The notes under the pieces are model-generated. The model made no database searches and was not told where the DNA came from. It saw nothing but the letters and a program-made list of their open reading frames with translations. From positions 19,532-83,531 of the forward strand of contig NZ_BAEE01000067.1 of assembly GCF_000241265.1 (NCBI RefSeq): a DNA stretch of 64,000 nucleotides. The letters are read 5' to 3'. The DNA is from Gordonia araii NBRC 100433 (GTDB lineage Bacteria > Actinomycetota > Actinomycetes > Mycobacteriales > Mycobacteriaceae). The position numbers were made by a program, and so were the translations under genes. Shown one piece after another: positions 1 through 7,341 of the stretch; position 1 is the first letter of the stretch, and every line of letters begins with the position of its first letter.

Positions 1-237
1 CACAACGACCTGCAGCCGGCGGCGCTGTCGCTGCAGCCCGTGCTGCGCCGCACGCTGCGCGCCGGCGCCGATGCGGGAGCGCTGGCCGGGATCGTGTCCG
101 GATCGGGTCCTACCTGCGTATTCCTGTGTTCCGACGGGGATTCGGCTGTGCGCGTCGCGGCCGAACTGGCGGGTCGCGGCGTGGCGAAATCGGTCCGCAC
201 GGCACACGGGCCGGTGTCCGGCGCACATGTGCTGTGA
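1..237 (+). CDS. ispE: 4-diphosphocytidyl-2-C-methyl-D-erythritol kinase, C-terminal part
   Basis: This is the last 78 codons of IspE, a GHMP-family kinase that phosphorylates CDP-methylerythritol in the non-mevalonate isoprenoid pathway in the cytoplasm. The 5' end lies outside the window; the reading frame is open from base 1. The visible part starts [13 protein letters not shown] and carries the glycine-rich GHMP motif SGSGPTC (third conserved block) about 35 residues in. It ends in a TGA just before an operator-like site for the next gene. In M. tuberculosis the same gene (Rv1011) begins the block whose later members (pth, rplY, prs, glmU, mfd, eno) follow here. The identification is firm; only the missing N-terminal part limits it. 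Confidence 0.93.
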   Translation, partial: HNDLQPAALSLQPVLRRTLRAGADAGALAGIVSGSGPTCVFLCSDGDSAVRVAAELAGRGVAKSVRTAHGPVSGAHVL

Positions 238-264
238 CCCGCGCAGGGGCTTCTGGGGTAACCC

Positions 265-282
265 CGACTGATCGTTCGGTCA
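265..282. promoter_or_regulatory. Degenerate copy of the TetR-type palindrome found at 2278-2297
   Basis: Read on the minus strand this 18-base site is TGACCGAACGATCAGTCG. It matches 14 of 18 positions of the inner part of the perfect palindrome at 2278-2297. It lies 11 bases before the GTG start of the secretory lipase, a position suited to an operator overlapping the promoter. The assignment to a TetR-family repressor is inferred from the shape of the better copy. Confidence 0.45.
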
Positions 283-292
283 TTGACGTAAT

Positions 293-1432
293 GTGACGCG
301 AATGCGAACGCTCACACTCTCCGTCGGCGCAGCCCTCGCCGTCGCCGGTTCTCTGCTGACCGCACCGCCCGCATCGTCGGCTCCCGCGACCGGGACGGTC
401 CTGGCGCAGTCGGCGGTGCCGACGGCGAACCTGCCGTCGGGCGCCGCGCGCGGCGTGAAGGTGCTGTACGCGACCCGCGATCAGCGCGGACGTCCGGCGC
501 AGAGCACGGGCGTCGTCTACTACCCGCGCGGCGCTGCTCCAGCGGGCGGCTGGAAGGTGGTTTCGTGGGCCCACGGCACCATCGGTATCTCCGCGAAGTG
601 TGCGCCGAGCGGCCAGCCGGGAAAGCTGCACGACCGCGACCAGCCCGATATCGGTGCCGCGCTGCGGCGCGGGTACGTGGTGACCGCCAGTGACTACATC
701 GGGCTGGGCAGCAACGGGACCGCCGAATACCTCGGTGGCCGGTCCGTCGCCTACAACGTGATCGACATGGTGCGCGCCGCCCGCCGGGTCGATCCGGCGA
801 TCGGCAAGCGCTGGGTGTCGCTGGGCCATTCGCAGGGCGGACACGCCGCCATCTGGGCCGCCCGGATGGCACCGCGATACGCTCCCGAACTGCCGATGCT
901 CGGGACCGTCGCCATCGCGCCCGCCAACCAGATCGAAACCCTGATTCCGGCCCTCCAACGGCCGGGCGTGCCCAACCTCGGCTCGTTCAACGCGATGTAC
1001 GGGTTCGGGCTCTACCTGATGAGCGGACTCGACCACGCGCGCCCGGGTATGCGCATCCTGGACTACCTGACGCCGCAGGGCCGCGCCTGGGTGGCCAGGG
1101 CCCGCGGTATGTGCGTCAAGGATCTGGCTCGGGCGCTGAAGCACGTGCTCCCCGGCGACCTGTACCGCCGATCGACCGATGATCCGCGCTTCCTCGCGGC
1201 CGTGCGCGACTACGCCGGTTATCCGGCGACGGGATGGCACGGCCGGATCCGGATCCAGCAGGGGCTCGCCGACGTCATCGTCTTCCCGGCGGGAACGGCA
1301 CTGCTGTCGAGCCAGCTGCGCGCGGGCGGGGCCGACGCGTCGCTCGTCACCTACCCCGGCGCCGACCACATGGCGGTCCCCCGCCGGTCGATGCGGGACA
1401 CCTACGCGACAGTGGCCGGCTATTTCCGCTAG
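293..1432 (+). CDS. Secretory lipase (LIP family, alpha/beta hydrolase)
   Basis: A 379-residue exported serine hydrolase, probably acting on lipid esters outside the membrane. Residues 1-30 look like a Sec signal peptide, with an Arg-containing start, a hydrophobic core and a likely cut near ASSA-P. The nucleophile elbow is GHSQGG at 178-183 (Ser180). Asp327 (LADVIV) and His359 (GADHM) complete a plausible triad. The SWAHGTIG segment near 91 resembles the oxyanion region of this family. The start is GTG at 293; ATG at 302 is an alternative that still keeps the signal peptide. The gene stands alone, convergent with the next hydrolase. An operator-like site precedes it. The substrate cannot be read from the sequence. 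Confidence 0.82.
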   Translation: MTRMRTLTLSVGAALAVAGSLLTAPPASSAPATGTVLAQSAVPTANLPSGAARGVKVLYATRDQRGRPAQSTGVVYYPRGAAPAGGWKVVSWAHGTIGISAKCAPSGQPGKLHDRDQPDIGAALRRGYVVTASDYIGLGSNGTAEYLGGRSVAYNVIDMVRAARRVDPAIGKRWVSLGHSQGGHAAIWAARMAPRYAPELPMLGTVAIAPANQIETLIPALQRPGVPNLGSFNAMYGFGLYLMSGLDHARPGMRILDYLTPQGRAWVARARGMCVKDLARALKHVLPGDLYRRSTDDPRFLAAVRDYAGYPATGWHGRIRIQQGLADVIVFPAGTALLSSQLRAGGADASLVTYPGADHMAVPRRSMRDTYATVAGYFR

Positions 1433-1444
1433 GTCCGTGCGACG

Positions 1445-2266
1445 TTAGACGCCCGGCGCCTTGTCCCGCGTGGCGATGCGTGCGTGCGCGGCCGCGATGA
1501 ACGGTCGCACGCGTTCCAGGAACGCCGAGGGGGCCGAGGCGAAGACGATGTGACCGGTGGGCAGCGCGACGAACTCGGCGCCGGGTATCACGCGGGTGGC
1601 CGTACGCCCCCACCGCGCCGCTGCGACGCGGTCGCGCGTGCCCCACACGACCAGCGTCGGCGCGGTGATCGTGCCGGCGCGTCGTCGCAGGTCGTGTTCG
1701 GGGTCGGCGAAGCTCCGCCACAGCGAGGTGAACGTCTCCAGACCGGCGTCGGTGCGGATTCGCGACAGTGCGCGGCTGGCGATCGCGCGATCCTCGTCAG
1801 AGGCCGCCCGCATGTAGGAGGACACGACCGCGGGGGCGAGCCGGCTGGCGATCGCCGGGCTGCCGAGGAGCCGGCACACGAGGTTGGAAAGTCGATCCTG
1901 CGGGGAGAAGCCGCCCGTGTTGACCAGCACCAGACCGGCGACGGCATCGGGCCGCTCGATGGCGAGCCGCGCTGCCGCGTAGCCGCCGACCGAGTTGCCG
2001 ATGAACACCGCCGGCCCGATGTCGAGTGCGGTGACGATCTCGTCGAGGGCCTTTGCCAGCGATGGTGCGGTGACACCCGCTGCCGGGCCCGCGTCGCCGT
2101 GCCCCGGCCAGTCGACGGTGATCACCCGGTAGTCGGCGGCCAGCGGCCCGACGATCTGGTCGAAGTCGTGCCGGTCGTGCAGCGTTGCGTGCAGCAGCAC
2201 CAGGGGTGGTCCGGACCCTCGGGAATCGTAGGCGGCACGGCCAGCGCTCGTCTCGATCGTCGTCAT
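1445..2266 (-). CDS. Alpha/beta hydrolase
   Basis: A 273-residue cytoplasmic alpha/beta-fold hydrolase with no signal peptide. The core motifs are LLHATLHDR near 24 (HG-like oxyanion strand), the nucleophile elbow GNSVGG (Ser92), the acid WGTRD (Asp212) and the base PTGH (His239). The start ATG at 2266 has a strong AGGAGG ribosome site just upstream, and a perfect 20-bp palindrome lies 11 bases before the start codon. The gene is convergent with the secretory lipase, which carries a weaker copy of the same palindrome, so the two may answer to one regulator. The substrate is unknown; the fold assignment is secure. Confidence 0.82.
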   Translation of the reverse strand: MTTIETSAGRAAYDSRGSGPPLVLLHATLHDRHDFDQIVGPLAADYRVITVDWPGHGDAGPAAGVTAPSLAKALDEIVTALDIGPAVFIGNSVGGYAAARLAIERPDAVAGLVLVNTGGFSPQDRLSNLVCRLLGSPAIASRLAPAVVSSYMRAASDEDRAIASRALSRIRTDAGLETFTSLWRSFADPEHDLRRRAGTITAPTLVVWGTRDRVAAARWGRTATRVIPGAEFVALPTGHIVFASAPSAFLERVRPFIAAAHARIATRDKAPGV

Positions 2267-2277
2267 CGTTTCCTCCT

Positions 2278-2297
2278 ATGACCGACCGGTCGGTCAT
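2278..2297. promoter_or_regulatory. Perfect 20-bp palindromic operator, TetR type
   Basis: The sequence is a perfect dyad with arms ATGACCGACC and GGTCGGTCAT and no spacer. It lies directly upstream of the AGGAGG ribosome site of the alpha/beta hydrolase on the minus strand. Palindromes of this length and GC pattern are typical of TetR-family operators. No TetR gene is adjacent, so the regulator must be encoded elsewhere; the two TetR genes in this window (38745 and 62147) are far away. Confidence 0.65.
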
Positions 2298-2408
2298 ATT
2301 GTTGCACGGCGGTTGTCGCGGCGGCAAGGGCGTTCCGCTCCGCGGATGGACGCGAAGTACAGTGGCGTCCATGTCTTTCGTCGCGTCCCCACGGATCAGG
2401 TGCATCGG

Positions 2409-4214
2409 GTGACCGCGGCCAATCCCGTCCTCATCAACGCCGAGAAGATCAGCAAGAGCTTCGGCATCAAGCCGCTGCTGGAATCGGTGAGCGTCGGCGT
2501 GCACGCCGGTCAGCGGATCGGCGTCGTCGGGCTCAACGGGGGAGGCAAGACGACGCTGCTCGAGATCCTCGCCGGCATCGTCGAACCCGATGACGGACGG
2601 GTGTCGCGCGCCAGCGACGCGCGTCTCGCAACGGTCACGCAGCGCGGCGAGCTGCCACCCGAGGCGACCGTGGCCGAGGTGGTCGTCGGCTCGCTGGGCG
2701 TCGCCGAACACGAATGGGCCGGTGACCCGCGCATCCGCGACGTGCTCTCGGGGATCGGCGTGGCCGGCCTGCTGGACCGCAGGACCTCGGAGCTGTCCGG
2801 CGGGCAGCGGCGGCGGGTCGCGCTGGCGGCCGCGCTGGTGTCCGACGCGAACGTGCTGATCCTCGACGAGCCGACCAACCATCTCGACATCGAGGGCGTC
2901 GAATGGCTCGCGGCGCATCTCGTCGCACGTGGCGACGCGGTGGTGGTCGTCACCCACGACCGCTGGTTCCTCGACACGGTCGCGCAACGGACGTGGGAGG
3001 TGCATTCGGGTCGGGTCGACGAGTACGAGGGTGGCTACAACGACTGGGTGTTCGCCCGGGCGGAGCGATCGCGGTTGGCCGACGCGGCCGAGGAACGTCG
3101 CCGCAATCTCGCCCGCAAGGAGCTGGCCTGGTTGCGTCGGGGACCGCCGGCGAGGACGTCGAAGCCCAAGTACCGCATCGACGCGGCGGAGCGGCTGATC
3201 GCCGATGTGCCGCCGCCGCGCGACACCGTCACGCTGTCGGCCTTTGCCAAACGGCGGTTGGGGCGCGTCGCCATCGAACTGGAGGATGCGCACCTGACGA
3301 CTCCGCCGTCGGCCGACGGAACGTCGCAGGTGTTGCTCGACGGCCTGACGTGGCGGCTGGCCCCTGGTGAACGTATCGGCCTGGTCGGGGTGAACGGCTC
3401 GGGCAAGACGACCTTGCTGCGCGCCCTTGCGGGAGAGGTTCCGGTGTCGCCCGGTCGGCGGATCGAGGGCAAGACGGTGTCGATCGGATGGCTGCGGCAG
3501 GAACTCGACGATCTCGACCCCGACCAGCGCGTACTGGACACGGTGGAGTCCGTCGCGACGCGAATGATGGTGGGGGACAAGGAACTCTCGGCCAGTCAGC
3601 TCGCCGAACGGCTGGGATTCTCGCCCGCCCGCCAGCGCACCCCGGTGGGCGATCTGTCCGGAGGTGAGCGACGCCGGCTCCAGCTGACGCGCGTGCTGAT
3701 GGCCGAGCCGAACGTACTGCTGCTCGACGAGCCGACCAACGACCTCGACATCGACACGCTGCAGCAGGTGGAGGATCTGCTCGACGGGTGGGCCGGGACG
3801 CTCGTCGTCATCAGCCACGACCGGTACCTCATCGAGCGGATCTGCGATTCCACCTGGGCGCTGTTCGGCGACGGCAAGCTGACCAACCTGCCGCGCGGGA
3901 TCGAGCAGTATTTGGAGCGCCGAAAAGCGTTGGCGATTTCGGACGCCCGGCCGGCGAAGAGCGACCAGGCCAGCCCGCCTGCGCCGGTGAAGACGTCGGC
4001 CGCCGAGCACCGCGACGCGCGCAAGGCGATGGGGCGGCTCGAGCGCCAGATCGACAAGCTGGCGGCGCGCGAGGAACAGTTGCACGCCGATCTCGTCGAC
4101 GCGGCCACCGACCCCGCGCGCCTGGTCGAACTCGACGCCGAGCTGAAGCGAGTCGTCAGCGAGAAGACGCAGGCCGAGGCCGACTGGTTGGCCGCCGCCG
4201 AACTGGCGGAGTAA
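2409..4214 (+). CDS. ABC-F family ATP-binding protein (Uup-like)
   Basis: A 601-residue soluble protein with two ATP-binding cassettes and no membrane segments, which marks the ABC-F family of ribosome-associated translation factors. Cassette 1 has Walker A GLNGGGKTT (41-49), signature LSGGQ and Walker B LILDEPTNHLD. Cassette 2 has GVNGSGKTT, LSGGE and LLLDEPTNDLD. The C-terminal 60 residues form a charged coiled coil rich in Glu, Lys and Leu, as in Uup. I chose GTG 2409 because the conserved ATPase alignment starts at NPVLINAEK; upstream in-frame codons look non-coding. An ABC-F gene after ispE is also known in corynebacteria (recalled). No resistance function can be inferred. Confidence 0.87.
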   Translation: MTAANPVLINAEKISKSFGIKPLLESVSVGVHAGQRIGVVGLNGGGKTTLLEILAGIVEPDDGRVSRASDARLATVTQRGELPPEATVAEVVVGSLGVAEHEWAGDPRIRDVLSGIGVAGLLDRRTSELSGGQRRRVALAAALVSDANVLILDEPTNHLDIEGVEWLAAHLVARGDAVVVVTHDRWFLDTVAQRTWEVHSGRVDEYEGGYNDWVFARAERSRLADAAEERRRNLARKELAWLRRGPPARTSKPKYRIDAAERLIADVPPPRDTVTLSAFAKRRLGRVAIELEDAHLTTPPSADGTSQVLLDGLTWRLAPGERIGLVGVNGSGKTTLLRALAGEVPVSPGRRIEGKTVSIGWLRQELDDLDPDQRVLDTVESVATRMMVGDKELSASQLAERLGFSPARQRTPVGDLSGGERRRLQLTRVLMAEPNVLLLDEPTNDLDIDTLQQVEDLLDGWAGTLVVISHDRYLIERICDSTWALFGDGKLTNLPRGIEQYLERRKALAISDARPAKSDQASPPAPVKTSAAEHRDARKAMGRLERQIDKLAAREEQLHADLVDAATDPARLVELDAELKRVVSEKTQAEADWLAAAELAE

Positions 4215-4248
4215 CCGCGCCCGGGTGGACGCTTCCGTCGGTGGTCGA

Positions 4249-4374
4249 GTGGCGGTGATCAGATGGAGCGGTTCCCCTTTGGGTGGTTGTGTGGCGGTGA
4301 TCAGATGGAGCGGTTCCCCTTTGGGTGGTTGTGTGGCGGTGGTCAGATGGAGCGGTTCCCCTTTGGGTGGTCGA
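4249..4374. repeat. Three tandem copies of a 42-bp unit
   Basis: The unit recurs at 4249-4290, 4291-4332 and 4333-4374 with almost no change; each contains GGAGCGGTTCCCCTTTGGGT. The array fills the gap between the convergent ABC-F and glycerate kinase genes. The period is a multiple of three, so it creates open frames, but no start, ribosome site or protein family supports coding. It is unrelated to the GTGCCCA repeats elsewhere in the window. Confidence 0.9.
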
Positions 4375-4448
4375 GTGAATCCCGAGCCTGCGAGGGATTT
4401 GTATCGAGACCCATCGCGAGCCGGCGTCGTCAGCGTTCCCGCCGACCC

Positions 4449-5510
4449 TCAGGCGAGACCGCGACCGATCTGCACGAGCCGCATCACGCGTTCGGCGGCG
4501 TCGCACAGGAACTCGGGCCCTCGGTCGATCGCGTCCTCCAGCGTCGTCGGGCCGGGCAGGATCGACGCGACTCCGCCGATCCCCGCGTCGTAGCTGACAT
4601 CCGCATCGGGACCGATGGTGCCCGCAAGAGCGACGACCGGTTTGCCATACCCGGCGGCGACGCGGGCGACCTCGCCGGGGACCTTTCCACGCGTCGTCTG
4701 ACCGTCGACAGACCCTTCCGCGGTGATGACGAGGTCGGCCCGTGAGATGGCCTCGTCGAGATGAACGCTGCCGATCATCACCTCGAAGCGCGGCAGCAGC
4801 CGTGCCCCCAATGCTGCGGCGAGTCCGGCGCCGAGCCCGCCCGACGCGCCGGAGCCGGGCACCGCGCGCAGGTCGACGTGCAGATCGCGTTCGAGGACTT
4901 TCGCCCAGCGCTCCATCGCGGCCGACAACTGCTCCACCTGGTCGGGCGTGGCGCCCTTCTGCGGTCCGAAGACGCGGGCGACACCGCTCTCACCGCACAG
5001 CACGTTGTAGGGGTTGACGGCGACGAGCACATCGACGCCGGCGATTCTCGGGTCCAGCCCGGAGACGTCGATCGATTCGACCTCGGACAGTGCCGCACCG
5101 CCGCGGCCGAGCTCGTCGCCCATGGCGTCGATGACGCGCACGCCCAGTGCCTGGAGCGCGCCGACTCCGCCGTCGCAGATCCCGGAGTCACCGCAGCCGA
5201 CGAGGATCCGCGTGGCGCCGGCATCGAGTGCGGCCGAGATCAGCTGTCCCACACCGAAACTGGTGGTGACGGTCGGATCCCGGGAATCTCGCGGAACCAG
5301 CGAAAGGCCGGCGGCCGCCGCCATCTCGACCACGGCGGTGCGTGGTCCGGTTCCGCCGAAGAGCGCGAAGTGCGAGTCGACGGGAAGGCCGACCGGCCCG
5401 GTGACCGTGACCGGGACCAGCCGTCCACCGGTGGCCGCGGCCAGTGCCGCAGCCGACCCCTCGCCCCCGTCGACGAGCGGAATCTCGTCGACGACGACGT
5501 CGGGGAGCAC
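4449..5510 (-). CDS. Glycerate kinase, 5'-truncated
   Basis: A glycerate kinase of the GlxK/GarK type (PF02595), which phosphorylates glycerate with ATP. The open frame from GTG 5510 gives 353 residues. The conserved DGGEG motif sits at 14-18, while in intact relatives it lies near residue 50. The family's N-terminal block with the APDSFKG motif is missing. Reading upstream in frame gives a few plausible residues (GVRRVLPD) and then a TGA near 5550, inside sequence that belongs to a response regulator on the other strand. The rest of the protein looks normal, including GSGASGGLGAG and TAEGSVDGQT. It is probably inactive; a short active form from GTG 5510 cannot be excluded. Confidence 0.8.
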   Translation of the reverse strand: MLPDVVVDEIPLVDGGEGSAAALAAATGGRLVPVTVTGPVGLPVDSHFALFGGTGPRTAVVEMAAAAGLSLVPRDSRDPTVTTSFGVGQLISAALDAGATRILVGCGDSGICDGGVGALQALGVRVIDAMGDELGRGGAALSEVESIDVSGLDPRIAGVDVLVAVNPYNVLCGESGVARVFGPQKGATPDQVEQLSAAMERWAKVLERDLHVDLRAVPGSGASGGLGAGLAAALGARLLPRFEVMIGSVHLDEAISRADLVITAEGSVDGQTTRGKVPGEVARVAAGYGKPVVALAGTIGPDADVSYDAGIGGVASILPGPTTLEDAIDRGPEFLCDAAERVMRLVQIGRGLA

Positions 5511-5536
5511 GCGGCGGACGCCGGCGCCAGGAAGGC
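5511..5536. other. Junction joining two 5'-truncated genes
   Basis: Within these 26 bases the homology of the glycerate kinase (minus strand) stops and that of a response regulator (plus strand) begins. Neither gene has its 5' end, a promoter or a ribosome site. The simplest reading is a deletion that removed the facing 5' ends of two divergent genes and whatever lay between. An assembly mis-join would look the same. Confidence 0.65.
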
Positions 5537-5983
5537 GTGGCGACGCCGGTCATCATCTTGACGGCTCGGGACACGATCAACGACACGGTCGCCGGTTTGG
5601 AAGGCGGCGCCGACGACTACATGACGAAGCCGTTCCGGTTCGAGGAACTCCTCGCGCGCGTGCGGTTGCGGCTGCGGTCCGGCGGTGTACCGCACGACGA
5701 GGGCGTGCTCGTGTCCGGCGCGGTGTCGCTCGACCTGCGGACGAGACGGGCCACCGCCGCTGGCGGGGTCGTCGACCTCACCGCCCGGGAGTTCCTGCTC
5801 CTCGAACTGTTCCTCCGGCATCCCGGCCAGGTGCTGACCCGCGAGCAGATCCTGTCCCACGTGTGGGGTTACGACTTCGACCCCGGGTCGAACATCGTCG
5901 ACGTGTACGTCCGCGCGCTGCGCAAGAAGCTCGGCGCCGACAGCATCGGCACGGTGCGGGGAGTGGGGTATCGGCTCGGCTGA
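5537..5983 (+). pseudogene. OmpR/PhoB-type response regulator lacking the receiver N-terminus
   Basis: From GTG 5537 the frame encodes the last third of a receiver domain, with VIILTARD (conserved Thr at 9) and DDYMTKPF (conserved Lys at 31), followed by a complete winged-helix output domain ending IGTVRGVGYRLG. The first roughly 70 residues are gone, including the acidic pair and the phospho-acceptor Asp, so two-component signalling should be lost. No histidine kinase gene follows; the next gene is on the other strand. The lesion coincides with the truncation of the glycerate kinase. A free DNA-binding domain could in principle still be made from GTG 5537. Confidence 0.75.
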
Positions 5984-5989
5984 GCCGTG

Positions 5990-6829
5990 TCATACCTCGT
6001 CGTTCGGCACCCAGTCGAAGGTCGCGGGATCCGGACCGATGCGGCGGCCCTCGTCGAGGGTGTCGATCGCCGCGATGTCCGCCTCGTCCAGGCGCAGATC
6101 CTGCGCCTGGAAGTTCTCGCGGATCCGGGCGGCGCTCGAGGCCTTCGGGAACACGATGTCGCCGCGCTGGAGGTGCCAGGCCAGCACCACCTGGGAGACC
6201 GGCCTGCCAACGCGCTCGGCGATCGCGAGGAGCTTCGGATCGTCGAAGACCTGCCCCTGGGCGAGCGGCGACCATGCCTCGGTGGCGACGCCTAGTTGAG
6301 CGTCGAGCGCGCGTAGTTCGTTCTGGGCGAAGTAGGGATGCACCTCGATCTGATTCACCACCGGGACGACCGACCCCGCGTCCACGATGCGGCGCAGGTC
6401 CTCGGCGGTGAAGTTCGAGACGCCGATCGATCGCGCCTTGCCGGTACCGCGGATCTCTTCCATGGCGTGCCAGGTGTCGACGAAATCAATGTCGATCGTG
6501 GGCAGCGGCCAGTGAATGAGGAACAGGTCGACGTAGTCCAGGCCGAGCCGGTTGAGTGAATCGTCGATCGAGGCGATGGCCCGGTCGGGGGCGTGGTTGT
6601 TGTTGTTCAGCTTGGTCGTCACGTAGAGCTCGTCGCGCGCGATGCCGCTTTCGGCGATGGCCTGGCCGACGCCGTTCTCGTTGCCGTACATCTGCGCGGT
6701 GTCGATGTGGCGGTACCCGGCCTCGAGGGCTTCGGCGACCCGCGGCCGGGCGTCCTCGTCGGGGATCTGCCAGGTGCCGAAGCCGAACTGGGGGATGGTC
6801 GTTCCGTCGTTGAGGGTGATCGCAGTCAT
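5990..6829 (-). CDS. Aldo/keto reductase (2,5-diketo-D-gluconate reductase-like)
   Basis: A 279-residue NADPH-dependent reductase with the (beta/alpha)8 fold. The catalytic tetrad is visible: Asp43 (HIDTA), Tyr48 (MYGNE), Lys73 (TTKL) and His106 (IHWPLP). The conserved GVSNF and NQIEVHPY motifs follow, and the C-terminal part has IVFPKASS for cofactor phosphate binding. It resembles mycobacterial AKR5-group enzymes such as Rv2971. It is transcribed with or just downstream of the MarR gene (9 bases between them), so the MarR protein may control it. The natural carbonyl substrate is unknown. Confidence 0.9.
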   Translation of the reverse strand: MTAITLNDGTTIPQFGFGTWQIPDEDARPRVAEALEAGYRHIDTAQMYGNENGVGQAIAESGIARDELYVTTKLNNNNHAPDRAIASIDDSLNRLGLDYVDLFLIHWPLPTIDIDFVDTWHAMEEIRGTGKARSIGVSNFTAEDLRRIVDAGSVVPVVNQIEVHPYFAQNELRALDAQLGVATEAWSPLAQGQVFDDPKLLAIAERVGRPVSQVVLAWHLQRGDIVFPKASSAARIRENFQAQDLRLDEADIAAIDTLDEGRRIGPDPATFDWVPNDEV

Positions 6830-6838
6830 TCCTCAACC

Positions 6839-7273
6839 CTAGGTGTCGGGCCCGAAGTCTGCCGCCAGCAAGCGGTCGAGGCCGTCGGCGATCGGCGCGA
6901 GGTCGTCGCCGAGCACATCCCTGATCCGCTCGTTGAATCGCTTCATCTCCTCGCCGCCCGACGACAGTGCCGACGAGCCGGCCGGCGTGAGCGCCAGGCT
7001 CATGGCCCGATGTTCGCTGGGATTCGGTGTGCGCGTGACCAATCCGGCCGACTGGAGGCGGGCGAGCATCGTCATCGTGGCCGATTCGGTCTGCGCCAGG
7101 ACGGAGGCGACGCGGCGCTGCGTGCATCCGGGCTCCTGGTCGATCACCATCAGAACCGCGAGTTGCGCGGTTGTCACACCTGCTGCTGCCGCGCTGGTGC
7201 GGTCGGCGGCGCGTTTGAGCCGGTGCGCGGCGCGCTGGAGCAGGAAATAGACCTTCGGGTCGCCGTCTGTCAT
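6839..7273 (-). CDS. MarR-family transcriptional regulator
   Basis: A 144-residue winged-helix regulator. The DNA-binding region lies around residues 35-95, with the pattern TTAQLAVLMVI, RRVASVLAQTESATMTMLARL and the wing RTPNPSEHRA. It is divergent from the amidohydrolase gene and likely forms an operon with the aldo/keto reductase. Two inverted repeats in the 68-base gap to the amidohydrolase are good operator candidates, so autoregulation and control of both flanking genes are likely. The ligand is unknown. Confidence 0.88.
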   Translation of the reverse strand: MTDGDPKVYFLLQRAAHRLKRAADRTSAAAAGVTTAQLAVLMVIDQEPGCTQRRVASVLAQTESATMTMLARLQSAGLVTRTPNPSEHRAMSLALTPAGSSALSSGGEEMKRFNERIRDVLGDDLAPIADGLDRLLAADFGPDT

Positions 7274-7281
7274 GAAACGAT

Positions 7282-7294
7282 CTTGACAATCAAG
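7282..7294. promoter_or_regulatory. Inverted repeat CTTGA-N3-TCAAG, MarR operator candidate
   Basis: CTTGACAATCAAG lies 9 bases upstream of the MarR start codon. AT-rich TTGA...TCAA dyads of this spacing are common MarR-family sites. Its position would block transcription of the regulator gene. Confidence 0.5.
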
Positions 7295-7308
7295 CGCTGC
7301 GGAGTCAC

Positions 7309-7332
7309 CCTCACTTCATATACGAAGTGAGG
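7309..7332. promoter_or_regulatory. 9-bp-arm inverted repeat before the amidohydrolase
   Basis: Perfect arms CCTCACTTC and GAAGTGAGG are separated by ATATAC. The right arm overlaps the ribosome site of the amidohydrolase gene. With the neighbouring site it spans the whole divergent promoter region, and MarR is the obvious candidate binder. A role as an RNA hairpin is possible but less likely. Confidence 0.55.
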
Positions 7333-7341
7333 TGGTGGACG

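Noticed and set aside
1797..4085. A 762-codon antisense frame over the ABC-F gene and part of the hydrolase
   Set aside because: It has low-complexity Arg/Asp/Val content and no motifs; it is a shadow of the ABC-F gene.
4249..4374. A coding region with 14-residue repeats on either strand
   Set aside because: The 42-bp period keeps frames open, but starts and ribosome sites are missing and the region is intergenic between convergent genes.
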